Source of the DNA: JBAXPV01 sp037132075 | GTDB taxonomy: Bacteria > Bacteroidota > Bacteroidia > Bacteroidales > CAIXZF01 | Assembly (NCBI GenBank): GCA_037132075.1 | Contig: JBAXPV010000013.1 | Coordinates: forward strand, 1 to 64,000 | Direction of reading: 5' to 3' | Length of the DNA: 64,000 nt | Shown here: positions 44,485-52,757 of the stretch, one piece after another | How the letters are laid out: the number at the start of each line of letters is the position of its first letter | How positions within the stretch are numbered: the stretch's first letter is position 1 | Translations under genes and position numbers: made by a program | The notes under the pieces: model-generated | What the model was told of the DNA's origin: nothing | Seen by the model: the letters and a program-made list of their open reading frames with translations, nothing else | The model's database searches: none

Positions 44485-47400
44485 AAAAAGTCATCCTTTT
44501 GGGTTCTGGGGCTTTGAAGATCGGGGAAGCGGGTGAGTTTGACTACAGTGGGTCCCAAGCTCTTAAGGCTTTACGTGAAGAAGGGATTTATACGATCCTA
44601 ATTAATCCGAACATCGCTACTGTACAGACTTCTGAAGCAGCAGCTGATAAGGTTTATTTCTTACCCGTCACTCCATTTTTTGCAGAAGAAGTCATTAAAA
44701 AAGAAAGACCCTGGGGTATCCTATTGTCGTTCGGCGGACAAACTGCACTGAATTGCGGCACTGCTTTGTATCGTTCGGGGATTCTTGAAAAATATGGCGT
44801 TGAAGTGCTTGGAACGCCTGTTCAGTCTATCATAGAAACCGAAGACCGGGAACTCTTTGTCCACAAGTTAGATGAAATAGAGGTTAAAACGCCTCGCAGT
44901 ATTGCAGTAACGACGGTCGATGATGCTGTTGTCGCTTCTGAAACCCTTGGATTTCCAATCATTATAAGGGCGGCCTTTACTTTGGGCGGACAGGGAAGCG
45001 CTTTTTGCACAAACCCTGAAGAGTTGCGTCAAAATACTTCCAGGGCTTTTTCCTACAGCCCGCAGATCCTGGTTGAAGAATCACTGAAAGGTTGGAAAGA
45101 GATAGAATATGAGGTTGTAAGGGATAAATATGACAACTGTATTACTGTTTGTAATATGGAGAACTTTGATCCGCTTGGGATACATACCGGCGAAAGTATC
45201 GTCGTAGCACCGTCCCAGACATTAACCAATGAAGAATATCATTTTCTGCGACAGTTAGCCATTCGAATCATTAGGCACATCGGGATTATCGGGGAATGTA
45301 ATGTACAATATGCCCTGGATCCTGATTCTCTTGACTACCGTGTGATTGAAGTCAATGCCCGCCTGTCGCGTTCCAGTGCACTGGCTTCCAAAGCCACTGG
45401 ATACCCGCTGGCTTTCGTTGCTGCCAAACTTGCATTGGGCTATGGGCTTCATGAGTTAAAGAATGCTGTTACCAAAACAACTTCCGCCTTTTTTGAACCT
45501 TCACTCGACTACATAGTTTGTAAGATTCCACGCTGGGATCTCAACAAATTCAGTGGCGTATCCAAACTCATCGGTAGCAGTATGAAGAGTGTCGGGGAGG
45601 TAATGGCAATAGGACGAACTTTTGAAGAAGCCATGCAAAAGGGTCTTCGTATGATTGGACAAGGAATGCATGGTTTTGTCGGGAATAAGGATGTGGAAGA
45701 ACTGATTGACATTGAGGGTGAACTGGCCAATCCCACGGACACCCGGATCTTTTTTATTGCAAAAGCCTTTTCAAAAGGATATTCTGTTGAAACAATTCAT
45801 GACCTGACCAAAATCGACAGTTGGTTTCTCCAAAAGCTGAAGAATATCTGGGATCTTAAAGGCACTCTTGAGGAATATGATGACCTGGAAAGTTTGTCAG
45901 ACGAAATGTTCAGGGAGGCTAAACGACTGGGATTTTCCGATTTCCAGATTGCACGCCACGTCTTGAAAAGTACTGATGAGAACATTGAAAAGGATTTGTT
46001 GTTTGTCAGGGAAAACAGGAAAGGCAGAGGGATTCTTCCTTCAGTCAAGCAGATTGATACGATGGCGGCAGAATACCCAGCTCAAACCAATTACCTCTAC
46101 CTTACTTATAGTGGTGATGAGAATGATGTTGAATTTAAAAATGACAAGGGCTCTGTGATCGTGCTGGGTTCCGGGGCTTATCGTATTGGGAGTAGTGTTG
46201 AATTTGACTGGTCTTGTGTGAGTGCTCTTAGAAGTGTTTCCCGCGCTGGCTACCGTTCGGTGATGATCAACTACAACCCTGAAACTGTAAGCACCGACTA
46301 CGACGAATGTGACCGCTTGTATTTCGACGAACTGAGTTTTGAAAGGGTCATGGACATCGTCGACCTGGAAATACCGAAAGGACTAATTCTTTCCACAGGT
46401 GGGCAGATTGCTAATAACCTGGCCATGCGTTTGTTTGACCAAGAGGTTCCCATATTGGGGACCTCGCCGCTTTCCATCGACATGGCCGAAAACCGCCATA
46501 AATTTGGAAGCCTCCTTGACAAACTTGGTGTGGATCAACCCAGATGGCAAGAACTTACTTCTATTGAAGAAATCAATGTTTTTGCAGATAATGTAGGCTA
46601 TCCCTTACTAATCAGGCCTTCTTACGTGCTATCCGGCGCTGCCATGAATGTTGTATCCAATTCGCTTGAACTGGAACACTTTCTGAAATTGGCGGTTAAG
46701 GTTTCGAAACGATATCCGGTTGTGGTTTCTGAATTCATCGAGAATGCTAAAGAAATTGAAATAGATGCGGTTGCACGTCACGGTGAGATTGTCGCTTATG
46801 CCATCAGCGAACATATTGAATTTGCCGGGGTCCATTCAGGGGATGCCACTATCGTATTCCCCGCACAGAAGATTTATATTGAGACTTCCAGGAGAATTAA
46901 AAAAATTAGCCGGGAGATTGCTCGGGAATTAAATATTTCAGGGCCTTTTAACATTCAATTCCTTGCCAGAAATAACGATATAAAAGTAATCGAATGTAAC
47001 CTCCGTGCTTCACGTAGTTTCCCTTTTGTCAGTAAGGTTCTGAAAGTTGACCTTATTGATATTGCAACTAGAATCATGCTTGGTTTTAAGGTGGAACCAC
47101 TTGAAAAATCAAGCTTCGATCTCGATTATATTGGCATCAAAGCGCCACAATTTTCATTCTCCCGCCTGCAACAAGCGGATCCGATTCTGGGTGTTGAAAT
47201 GGCTTCTACCGGCGAGGTGGGCTGTCTTGGAGAAGATTTCTATGAAGTTGTTTTGAAATCCATGCTTAGTGTGGGCTATAATATTCCTAAGAAAAACATC
47301 CTGCTTTCAACTGGTCCTCCCAAGGCAAAAGCTGAACTGCTGGAATCAGCCCGCCTGCTTATTTCAAGGGGATACAATCTTTTTGCTACTCCAGGTACTC

Positions 47401-47690
47401 AAATCTACCTCACGGAAAATGGAGTTGACTCCACCCTGCTTCATTGGCCGGATGATGAGAAAAAACCTAATACTATGGATTATCTGAAAGAGAAAAAAAT
47501 AGACCTGGTGGTCAATATCCCTAAAAACCTAAGTCATACTGAACTTAACAACGACTATGACATTCGACGGGCTTCTGTTGACTACAACATCCCGCTGATC
47601 ACAAACAGTAGGTTGGCGGAAGCTTTTATTACCGCTTTTTGCAACTATGAGATGAAAGATATCGTAATTAAAAGTTGGGATGAGTATTGA
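44469..47690 (+). CDS. carB: Carbamoyl-phosphate synthase large subunit
   Basis: The protein has 1073 residues with the expected two ATP-grasp halves. The first half begins KKVILLGSGALKIGEAGEFDYSGSQALKAL and has GGQTALNCG, IRAAFTLGGQGSAF and EVNARLSRSSALASKATGYPLAF. The second begins VIVLGSGAYRIGSSVEFDWSCVSA and has IRPSYVLSGAAMNVV and ECNLRASRSFPFVSKVLKVDLI. A C-terminal MGS-like allosteric domain includes LLISRGYNLFATPGTQIYL and DYDIRRASVDYNIPLITN. It combines bicarbonate, ammonia and two ATP to carbamoyl phosphate. Confidence 0.97.
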   Translation: MEKPLKKVILLGSGALKIGEAGEFDYSGSQALKALREEGIYTILINPNIATVQTSEAAADKVYFLPVTPFFAEEVIKKERPWGILLSFGGQTALNCGTALYRSGILEKYGVEVLGTPVQSIIETEDRELFVHKLDEIEVKTPRSIAVTTVDDAVVASETLGFPIIIRAAFTLGGQGSAFCTNPEELRQNTSRAFSYSPQILVEESLKGWKEIEYEVVRDKYDNCITVCNMENFDPLGIHTGESIVVAPSQTLTNEEYHFLRQLAIRIIRHIGIIGECNVQYALDPDSLDYRVIEVNARLSRSSALASKATGYPLAFVAAKLALGYGLHELKNAVTKTTSAFFEPSLDYIVCKIPRWDLNKFSGVSKLIGSSMKSVGEVMAIGRTFEEAMQKGLRMIGQGMHGFVGNKDVEELIDIEGELANPTDTRIFFIAKAFSKGYSVETIHDLTKIDSWFLQKLKNIWDLKGTLEEYDDLESLSDEMFREAKRLGFSDFQIARHVLKSTDENIEKDLLFVRENRKGRGILPSVKQIDTMAAEYPAQTNYLYLTYSGDENDVEFKNDKGSVIVLGSGAYRIGSSVEFDWSCVSALRSVSRAGYRSVMINYNPETVSTDYDECDRLYFDELSFERVMDIVDLEIPKGLILSTGGQIANNLAMRLFDQEVPILGTSPLSIDMAENRHKFGSLLDKLGVDQPRWQELTSIEEINVFADNVGYPLLIRPSYVLSGAAMNVVSNSLELEHFLKLAVKVSKRYPVVVSEFIENAKEIEIDAVARHGEIVAYAISEHIEFAGVHSGDATIVFPAQKIYIETSRRIKKISREIARELNISGPFNIQFLARNNDIKVIECNLRASRSFPFVSKVLKVDLIDIATRIMLGFKVEPLEKSSFDLDYIGIKAPQFSFSRLQQADPILGVEMASTGEVGCLGEDFYEVVLKSMLSVGYNIPKKNILLSTGPPKAKAELLESARLLISRGYNLFATPGTQIYLTENGVDSTLLHWPDDEKKPNTMDYLKEKKIDLVVNIPKNLSHTELNNDYDIRRASVDYNIPLITNSRLAEAFITAFCNYEMKDIVIKSWDEY

Positions 47691-47810
47691 ATCAGAGGGC
47701 TTGGAGTCATAGATTATCTTTTTCATACACCCTTGTAATTTATTGATTTTCTATGACTTAATCACTATTATAACTTTTTGATATTATTTTTATCAAATAG
47801 TATTACTATT

Positions 47811-47845
47811 TGCAATATTTTTTGTATATTTGTAGAAATATTGCA
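47811..47845. promoter_or_regulatory. Dyad flanking the -7 box of the DUF4143 ATPase gene
   Basis: TGCAATATTT (47811-47820) and its exact inverse AAATATTGCA (47836-47845) bracket the exact -7 consensus TATATTTG (47825-47832). The right arm ends 2 bp before the start codon. The expected transcription start is only about 9 nt before the ATG, so the message would be almost leaderless. An autoregulatory operator is possible. Confidence 0.45.
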
Positions 47846-47847
47846 GA

Positions 47848-49026
47848 ATGCTCGACAGAGATATATACCCTGAACTTTCTAAAGCTTTAAATGTCAAGCA
47901 AGTGCTTGCTATTACCGGCATGAGACGGATAGGAAAAACGACTGCTGTGAAGTTTTTGCTGAGTAGTGTCAAGAGCCGGAATAAAGCATATTTCGATCTC
48001 GAAAGGGTTGAAAACAGGATGATATTCAGGCAGGATAATTATGCAGACATCGTGAAGGGTCTGGAATATGAAGGTTTGGATTTTAGCCGGAAAGCCTGGA
48101 TTGCCCTGGATGAAATCCATCTTGTGAAGAATATTGCCAGTGTTGTCAAATTTCTTTACGACACCTATGACATCAAATTTATTGTTACCGGATCTAGTTC
48201 CTATTATCTGAAGGATCATTTTTCTGAAAGCCTTGCTGGCAGGAAAAGAATTTATGAAATGGCTCCTCTTTCATTTAAGGAGTATTTGCTGTTCCGTGAA
48301 TATGGAAACAGTTTGTTGTTAGAGGAGGCTTTTATTCCTTACAACCGGCAAATCACTGGCAAATTACAAAACCATTACCTCGATTACCTTAAATTTGGTG
48401 GGTTTCCAGAGGTAGTTCTCTCCTTTCATGAGGAAGACCGTATTCATCTGCTTAAAGATATCATCAATTCCTATCTGAATCTTGATATTAAGTTCTTATC
48501 CGATTTCTCCCGGGTTGATGACATTTATAAAGTGATTAAACTTTTAACTTCCCGTGTAGGAAGTAAAACGGACTTTTCTAAGCTGGCTTCCATAGCTGGG
48601 ATCAACAGGCAATTGCTAAAGGAATACTTGCTGTTTTTTGAGCAGACATACCTTATCAGGCAGGTTCCCGCATACGTCACCAATATTGACAGGGAAATTG
48701 CTTTGCAGAAAAAACTTTACTTTACTGATAATGGCATTCTAAACATCTTGGGAAACCCTGGCAGTGGGGCTATCCTGGAAAATGCAGCTGCAAATCAACT
48801 TAGTTTGCACGGTGATCTTAAGTACTATGCCAGAAGATCAGGACAGGAAATAGATTTCATCCTCAACGAGGATACTGCCATTGAGATTAAGGAAAGCCCT
48901 TCGATCCACGACTTAAAAACGCTGACGCACCGCGCGGATCAGATTGGTTTTAAAAAGTGTTTCCTGGTCGGCCTGACTCAAAATAATATGGCATTTTCTC
49001 AATTTGTCTGGGCCGGAAATATCTGA
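47848..49026 (+). CDS. AAA ATPase with DUF4143 (PD-(D/E)xK-like) C-terminal domain
   Basis: The 392-residue protein starts with a P-loop domain: Walker A GMRRIGKTT (residues 24-32), Walker B WIALDEIHLV and sensor FIVTGSSSYYLKDHFSESLAGR. The C-terminal DUF4143 region ends with a nuclease-like core, YYARRSGQEIDFILNEDTAIEIKES (ID...EIK). Such archaeal-type ATPase/DUF4143 proteins are widespread and mobile in Bacteroidota; their role is unknown. The gene stands alone between carAB and the redox island. Confidence 0.88.
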   Translation: MLDRDIYPELSKALNVKQVLAITGMRRIGKTTAVKFLLSSVKSRNKAYFDLERVENRMIFRQDNYADIVKGLEYEGLDFSRKAWIALDEIHLVKNIASVVKFLYDTYDIKFIVTGSSSYYLKDHFSESLAGRKRIYEMAPLSFKEYLLFREYGNSLLLEEAFIPYNRQITGKLQNHYLDYLKFGGFPEVVLSFHEEDRIHLLKDIINSYLNLDIKFLSDFSRVDDIYKVIKLLTSRVGSKTDFSKLASIAGINRQLLKEYLLFFEQTYLIRQVPAYVTNIDREIALQKKLYFTDNGILNILGNPGSGAILENAAANQLSLHGDLKYYARRSGQEIDFILNEDTAIEIKESPSIHDLKTLTHRADQIGFKKCFLVGLTQNNMAFSQFVWAGNI

Positions 49027-49367
49027 TAAAATCAAATTATTATTAGCCCCCTCAGTCCCTTCCTGAAGTTACAAGGATCTCTTTCGTGACATGGCATCAT
49101 GAGGTATTTTACTATCTAATTTTCTATATTTGATATAACACTTCCATGGGCAATGTGGTGTTGAATTTGACGTATCCATCTAATAATTAAATAATTATCT
49201 GGATTATTTTATCAATTTTCACATCCATGGGTTTAGTTTTAAACCAGTATTTTAAATGAAATCATGCTAAAATCATCATTGATTTGGCTTTTCTAAAGCT
49301 TAGGTTTTGATGAAATTTTAAGAAAACTGTAATTTATTTTCAATCTTAATAAAAAATTAGACAAAAA
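49027..49367. other. Intergenic gap upstream of the heptaheme cytochrome gene
   Basis: No gene is supported here. The stretch is AT-rich and contains a 6-bp dyad (GGTTTA-GTTT-TAAACC, 49230-49245) and, 40 bp farther, a GG-N10-GC element. It probably serves as the regulatory region of the cytochrome gene. Confidence 0.5.
49284..49300 (+). promoter_or_regulatory. Weak sigma-54-type -24/-12 element before the cytochrome gene
   Basis: GG at 49286-49287 and GC at 49298-49299 have the required 10-nt separation, and the -24 part reads TGGC. The remaining consensus positions match poorly (TT instead of AC; AA instead of TT). The NtrC-family activator encoded at 51412-52752 makes it worth listing. Confidence 0.25.
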
Positions 49368-50873
49368 ATGAAGCTTCCAAGTTCAACGTACAATTGGATC
49401 ACCATCGTAGGATTCTTCCTCGCACTGACCAATCTTTTCTTTATATTATTATTGTTTATCATCACCGCGATTTTTAATACGGGAAGTTCTTATCTGGGTT
49501 TGTTTATTTACATTTTACTTCCCGGTTTTATGGTTCTGGGGCTTCTCTTAATCCCTATCGGGATGTTGTTTAAAATGAAGCGTTTAAAGAAAGGCGATCC
49601 GGAACTTAGAAATAAATTACCCTATATTGATCTAAACGACAGAACGCATCGTAATGCTTTCAAAATTTTCATATTCAGTACTCTTATTTTCTTACTGCTT
49701 ACCAGTATCGGCAGTTATGAGGCCTTCCATTATACTGAATCTGTTCAGTTTTGTGGTGAATTATGCCATAAAGTAATGATGCCAGAACATGTGGCTTACC
49801 AAAACTCACCTCACGCCCGCGTTGCTTGTGTTGAATGCCATGTAGGCCCTGGAACCGACTGGTATGTTCGTTCGAAACTCTCAGGACTTTACCAGGTATA
49901 TTCTGTCCTCAGGCATCTTTATCCTACCCCCATTGAAACACCATTGCGAAATCTGCGTCCTGCAAGAGAAACCTGTGAAAAATGCCACTGGCCTCAGAAA
50001 TTCTATGCCCGTAGTTTACGTATTCAAAAGAGTTACCTCACAGACTCTGCCAATTCAGAATGGAATATTATGATGCAAATCAAGGTTGGCCCTGAATACT
50101 CCGCAAAAGGTCTTTCAGAAGGGATTCACTGGCATATCAACCCTGACACTAAGGTTGAATATATGTCGGAAAACGACAAACGCGAAAACATTTTTTGGGT
50201 AAAATATACGAATCTCAAGACAGGAAAGGTTGAACTGTTTAAAGATGAGGAAAATGTAGCTGCTGACAGCATTGTAAAAAAAGCCAGCACCCGCACAATG
50301 GATTGCATCGATTGCCACAACCGTCCTTCTCATAACTACAAATCCCCTCCAAACTATATCAACAATGCTATGTTAGCCGGAACCATCTCAAAAGATATCC
50401 CGATGATCAAGTTCTGTGCGATGGATATATTAAAGAATCCCTTTAATACCTACGACTCAGCCATGATGATGATTGATAAAGGTGTCAATGACTATTATAA
50501 GACGAACTTCCCTGACTATTACGCAAAAAACAAACCTTTAATTACTAGTGCCATAACTGGCATTAAGAATGCATACAACCAAAATGCTTTCCCTAGTATG
50601 AAGGTGACTTACGACAAGTATCCGAATCACATTGGTCATCTTGAGTCAGCCGGCTGTTTCCGCTGTCATAACAATCGTTTTAAGTCAGAGAGTGGTAAGA
50701 TTATCAGCAAGGATTGTAACCTCTGTCATACGATTGTTGGACAAGGAAAGACCGGGGCTCTACAATTGGCATCTGTCAGAGACAGCCTGGAATTCCAACA
50801 TCCCATTCCTTTGAAGAACAATGCCTGGAAAACCGGACTTTGCTCTGAATGTCATACTTACCTCTATCAGTAA
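49368..50873 (+). CDS. Heptaheme inner-membrane c-type cytochrome, NapC/NirT family, ImcH-like architecture
   Basis: The 501-residue protein has three N-terminal membrane segments (about 10-37, 42-67, 98-116) and a periplasmic domain with seven heme sites. The first is Cx3CH (CGELCH, Cys129/133), followed by HKVMMPEHVAYQNSPHARVAC of NapC/NirT type. The other six are CxxCH at Cys154, 203, 313, 430, 450 and 492. Length, three anchors and seven hemes match the Geobacter quinol-oxidising cytochrome ImcH. It probably passes electrons from menaquinol to periplasmic carriers. Its last 7 bp overlap the end of the convergent archaemetzincin gene. Confidence 0.88.
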   Translation: MKLPSSTYNWITIVGFFLALTNLFFILLLFIITAIFNTGSSYLGLFIYILLPGFMVLGLLLIPIGMLFKMKRLKKGDPELRNKLPYIDLNDRTHRNAFKIFIFSTLIFLLLTSIGSYEAFHYTESVQFCGELCHKVMMPEHVAYQNSPHARVACVECHVGPGTDWYVRSKLSGLYQVYSVLRHLYPTPIETPLRNLRPARETCEKCHWPQKFYARSLRIQKSYLTDSANSEWNIMMQIKVGPEYSAKGLSEGIHWHINPDTKVEYMSENDKRENIFWVKYTNLKTGKVELFKDEENVAADSIVKKASTRTMDCIDCHNRPSHNYKSPPNYINNAMLAGTISKDIPMIKFCAMDILKNPFNTYDSAMMMIDKGVNDYYKTNFPDYYAKNKPLITSAITGIKNAYNQNAFPSMKVTYDKYPNHIGHLESAGCFRCHNNRFKSESGKIISKDCNLCHTIVGQGKTGALQLASVRDSLEFQHPIPLKNNAWKTGLCSECHTYLYQ

Positions 50874-51409
50874 TTTAGGAAACCCCTGATTTCGCTTTGG
50901 CAATTGCTACATAAATGTTGACTCTTTTGGTCGATGTCTTCTACGTATGTGCTCGAACGCATCACGCAACTAGGAATATGACAGTGAATCAATCCAAAGG
51001 TATGACCTAATTCATGTATGACCTCCTTAACAAGTCGTTCATGTATGATATTTTTATCGGTTTTCATGCCGTATCTTTCATTGCTCAGCCTGAATATTGA
51101 GCCGATCCCTGTGCGACCATTGAGAAATGCTTGTCCGAAGATGTAGGTTAGAATTGGGATATACAGGTCAACATGAAAGAGTCCAAAGGTTTTAAAATAA
51201 GATAGAGAAAAGTTATCATCGACAACTTTCAACAACTTATTCCCATTGTATTGGCCACGAACAGGATCATAGAATTCACTCAGATCAAGATGGCCTTCTA
51301 TTATTTTAACCGGGAAGAGAAACTCTTGTGTAACTCCTTCGCCAATCTTTTCAAGAAAATCTTCTTCAAAGTGGCCAAAAGAAATTAATGCGATGTTCTC
51401 CAGGCTCAT
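50867..51409 (-). CDS. Archaemetzincin-family zinc metalloprotease
   Basis: The protein has 180 residues. The archaemetzincin signature is complete: HELGHTFGLIHCHIPSCVM (HExxHxxGxxH, then Cx4CM) followed by HLCSNCQSE, the second structural-zinc CxxC. It is cytoplasmic, with no signal. The substrate is unknown. It begins 2 bp after the response-regulator gene and is the last gene of the redox operon, so it may process or turn over an operon product; that is inference. Confidence 0.9.
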   Translation of the reverse strand: MSLENIALISFGHFEEDFLEKIGEGVTQEFLFPVKIIEGHLDLSEFYDPVRGQYNGNKLLKVVDDNFSLSYFKTFGLFHVDLYIPILTYIFGQAFLNGRTGIGSIFRLSNERYGMKTDKNIIHERLVKEVIHELGHTFGLIHCHIPSCVMRSSTYVEDIDQKSQHLCSNCQSEIRGFLNY

Positions 51410-51411
51410 TA

Positions 51412-52752
51412 TCAGGTTGAAGGTTTTAGGTCATACTTCTTTATCTTATTATAAAGAGTTACTCTGTCGACGCTTAATGCCTTAGCCGACCGGCTGATAT
51501 TCCAATTGTATTTTTGCAAGATGAGTCCGATGTGATTCTTTTCAAGGTCATCAAGGCTTTCCAATGAGCTCCCTTTTATCTCCTTTTCCAAAGGGAGATC
51601 TTTCAAAGTAATTTTCTTTCCATTGCCGATCACAATCGCCCGCTCAATCATATTCTCAAGCTCTCTGATGTTTCCGGGAAATTTTAATTCCTGTATTCTT
51701 TGCAGGGCAGAAGCGTCAATGGTCACTAAGGGCTTATTCATGGCAGCACAATACTTCTTGATAAAATACTCAACCAACAAAGGGATATCATCTACTCTCT
51801 CCCGAAGTGGCGGAATTTGGATGTTCACTACATTAAGCCGGTAATAAAGATCTTCACGGAAACTGCCTTCATCTACCATGCTTTTCAGATCTTTATTTGT
51901 GGCGCAAATCACCCTGAAATCGGAACTTATTTCTTTGTTTCCACCAACTCTTACAAAGGTCTTTGACTGTAAAACCCGTAAAAGCTCTATCTGCATCTTG
52001 GTGGAAATCGTGGAAATTTCGTCAAGGAAAATGGTACCGCTATCTGCCATCTCAAATCGCCCTTTGCGGTTGTACATTGCGCCAGTGAAAGCTCCTTTCT
52101 CATGCCCGAACAACTCACTTTCCAAAAGACTTTCTGTTAATGCACCACAGTGAACAATCACGAAAGGAAAGAATTTTCGTGGTGAATTAGAATGTATCAC
52201 TTTAGCAATTAGCTCTTTTCCTGTACCACTCTCTCCTGTTATAATCACAGAGGAATTTGACTGAGCTACACTTTGCACCTCCTGAAGCACCTTTTCCATT
52301 GCATTACTCTTACCAATGAGATCTTCCAGGTTCTCCAGGGACACAACTTTCTCCTTCAAAACCTCATTTTCTTCAGTAAGTATGATCTGCTTGGTCGCAT
52401 TGCGAATCAGATGCGACAAATCATCAGGATCAAAGGGTTTTGTGACATAATCAAAAGCACCATCCTTTAATGCTTGAACTGCAGTGTCAACGGTTGCAAA
52501 AGCGGTCATCACGATTACAATGGCACTGCTCTTCAATGTTTTTATTCGTTTCAGCATTTCAAGGCCATCCATCCCCGGCATTTTAATATCAGCCAGGATG
52601 ATATCAAAATCGGCTGATTCCAGGATCTGTAATGCTTTCTTTGCATTTTCCGCACATTCAACGCGGTATCCATCCTCAATGAACCAATTATATAATGAAT
52701 CTCTTACTGATTCTTCATCGTCTACAATGAGTATTGAAATCTTTTTTGCCAT
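51412..52752 (-). CDS. Sigma-54-dependent response regulator (NtrC family)
   Basis: The protein has 446 residues. The receiver domain carries VDDEE and the phospho-acceptor Asp55 (LADIKMPGMDG) plus Lys105. The AAA+ domain has Walker A GESGTGKE (173-180), the sigma-54-contacting GAFTGA loop (220-225) and LDEIS. A Fis-type HTH (about 405-443) ends the protein. It is a canonical enhancer-binding activator. The heme-containing kinase gene lies 5 bp upstream, so the two form a dedicated two-component pair that most likely controls sigma-54 promoters in this island. Confidence 0.96.
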   Translation of the reverse strand: MAKKISILIVDDEESVRDSLYNWFIEDGYRVECAENAKKALQILESADFDIILADIKMPGMDGLEMLKRIKTLKSSAIVIVMTAFATVDTAVQALKDGAFDYVTKPFDPDDLSHLIRNATKQIILTEENEVLKEKVVSLENLEDLIGKSNAMEKVLQEVQSVAQSNSSVIITGESGTGKELIAKVIHSNSPRKFFPFVIVHCGALTESLLESELFGHEKGAFTGAMYNRKGRFEMADSGTIFLDEISTISTKMQIELLRVLQSKTFVRVGGNKEISSDFRVICATNKDLKSMVDEGSFREDLYYRLNVVNIQIPPLRERVDDIPLLVEYFIKKYCAAMNKPLVTIDASALQRIQELKFPGNIRELENMIERAIVIGNGKKITLKDLPLEKEIKGSSLESLDDLEKNHIGLILQKYNWNISRSAKALSVDRVTLYNKIKKYDLKPST

Positions 52753-52757
52753 TTTTC

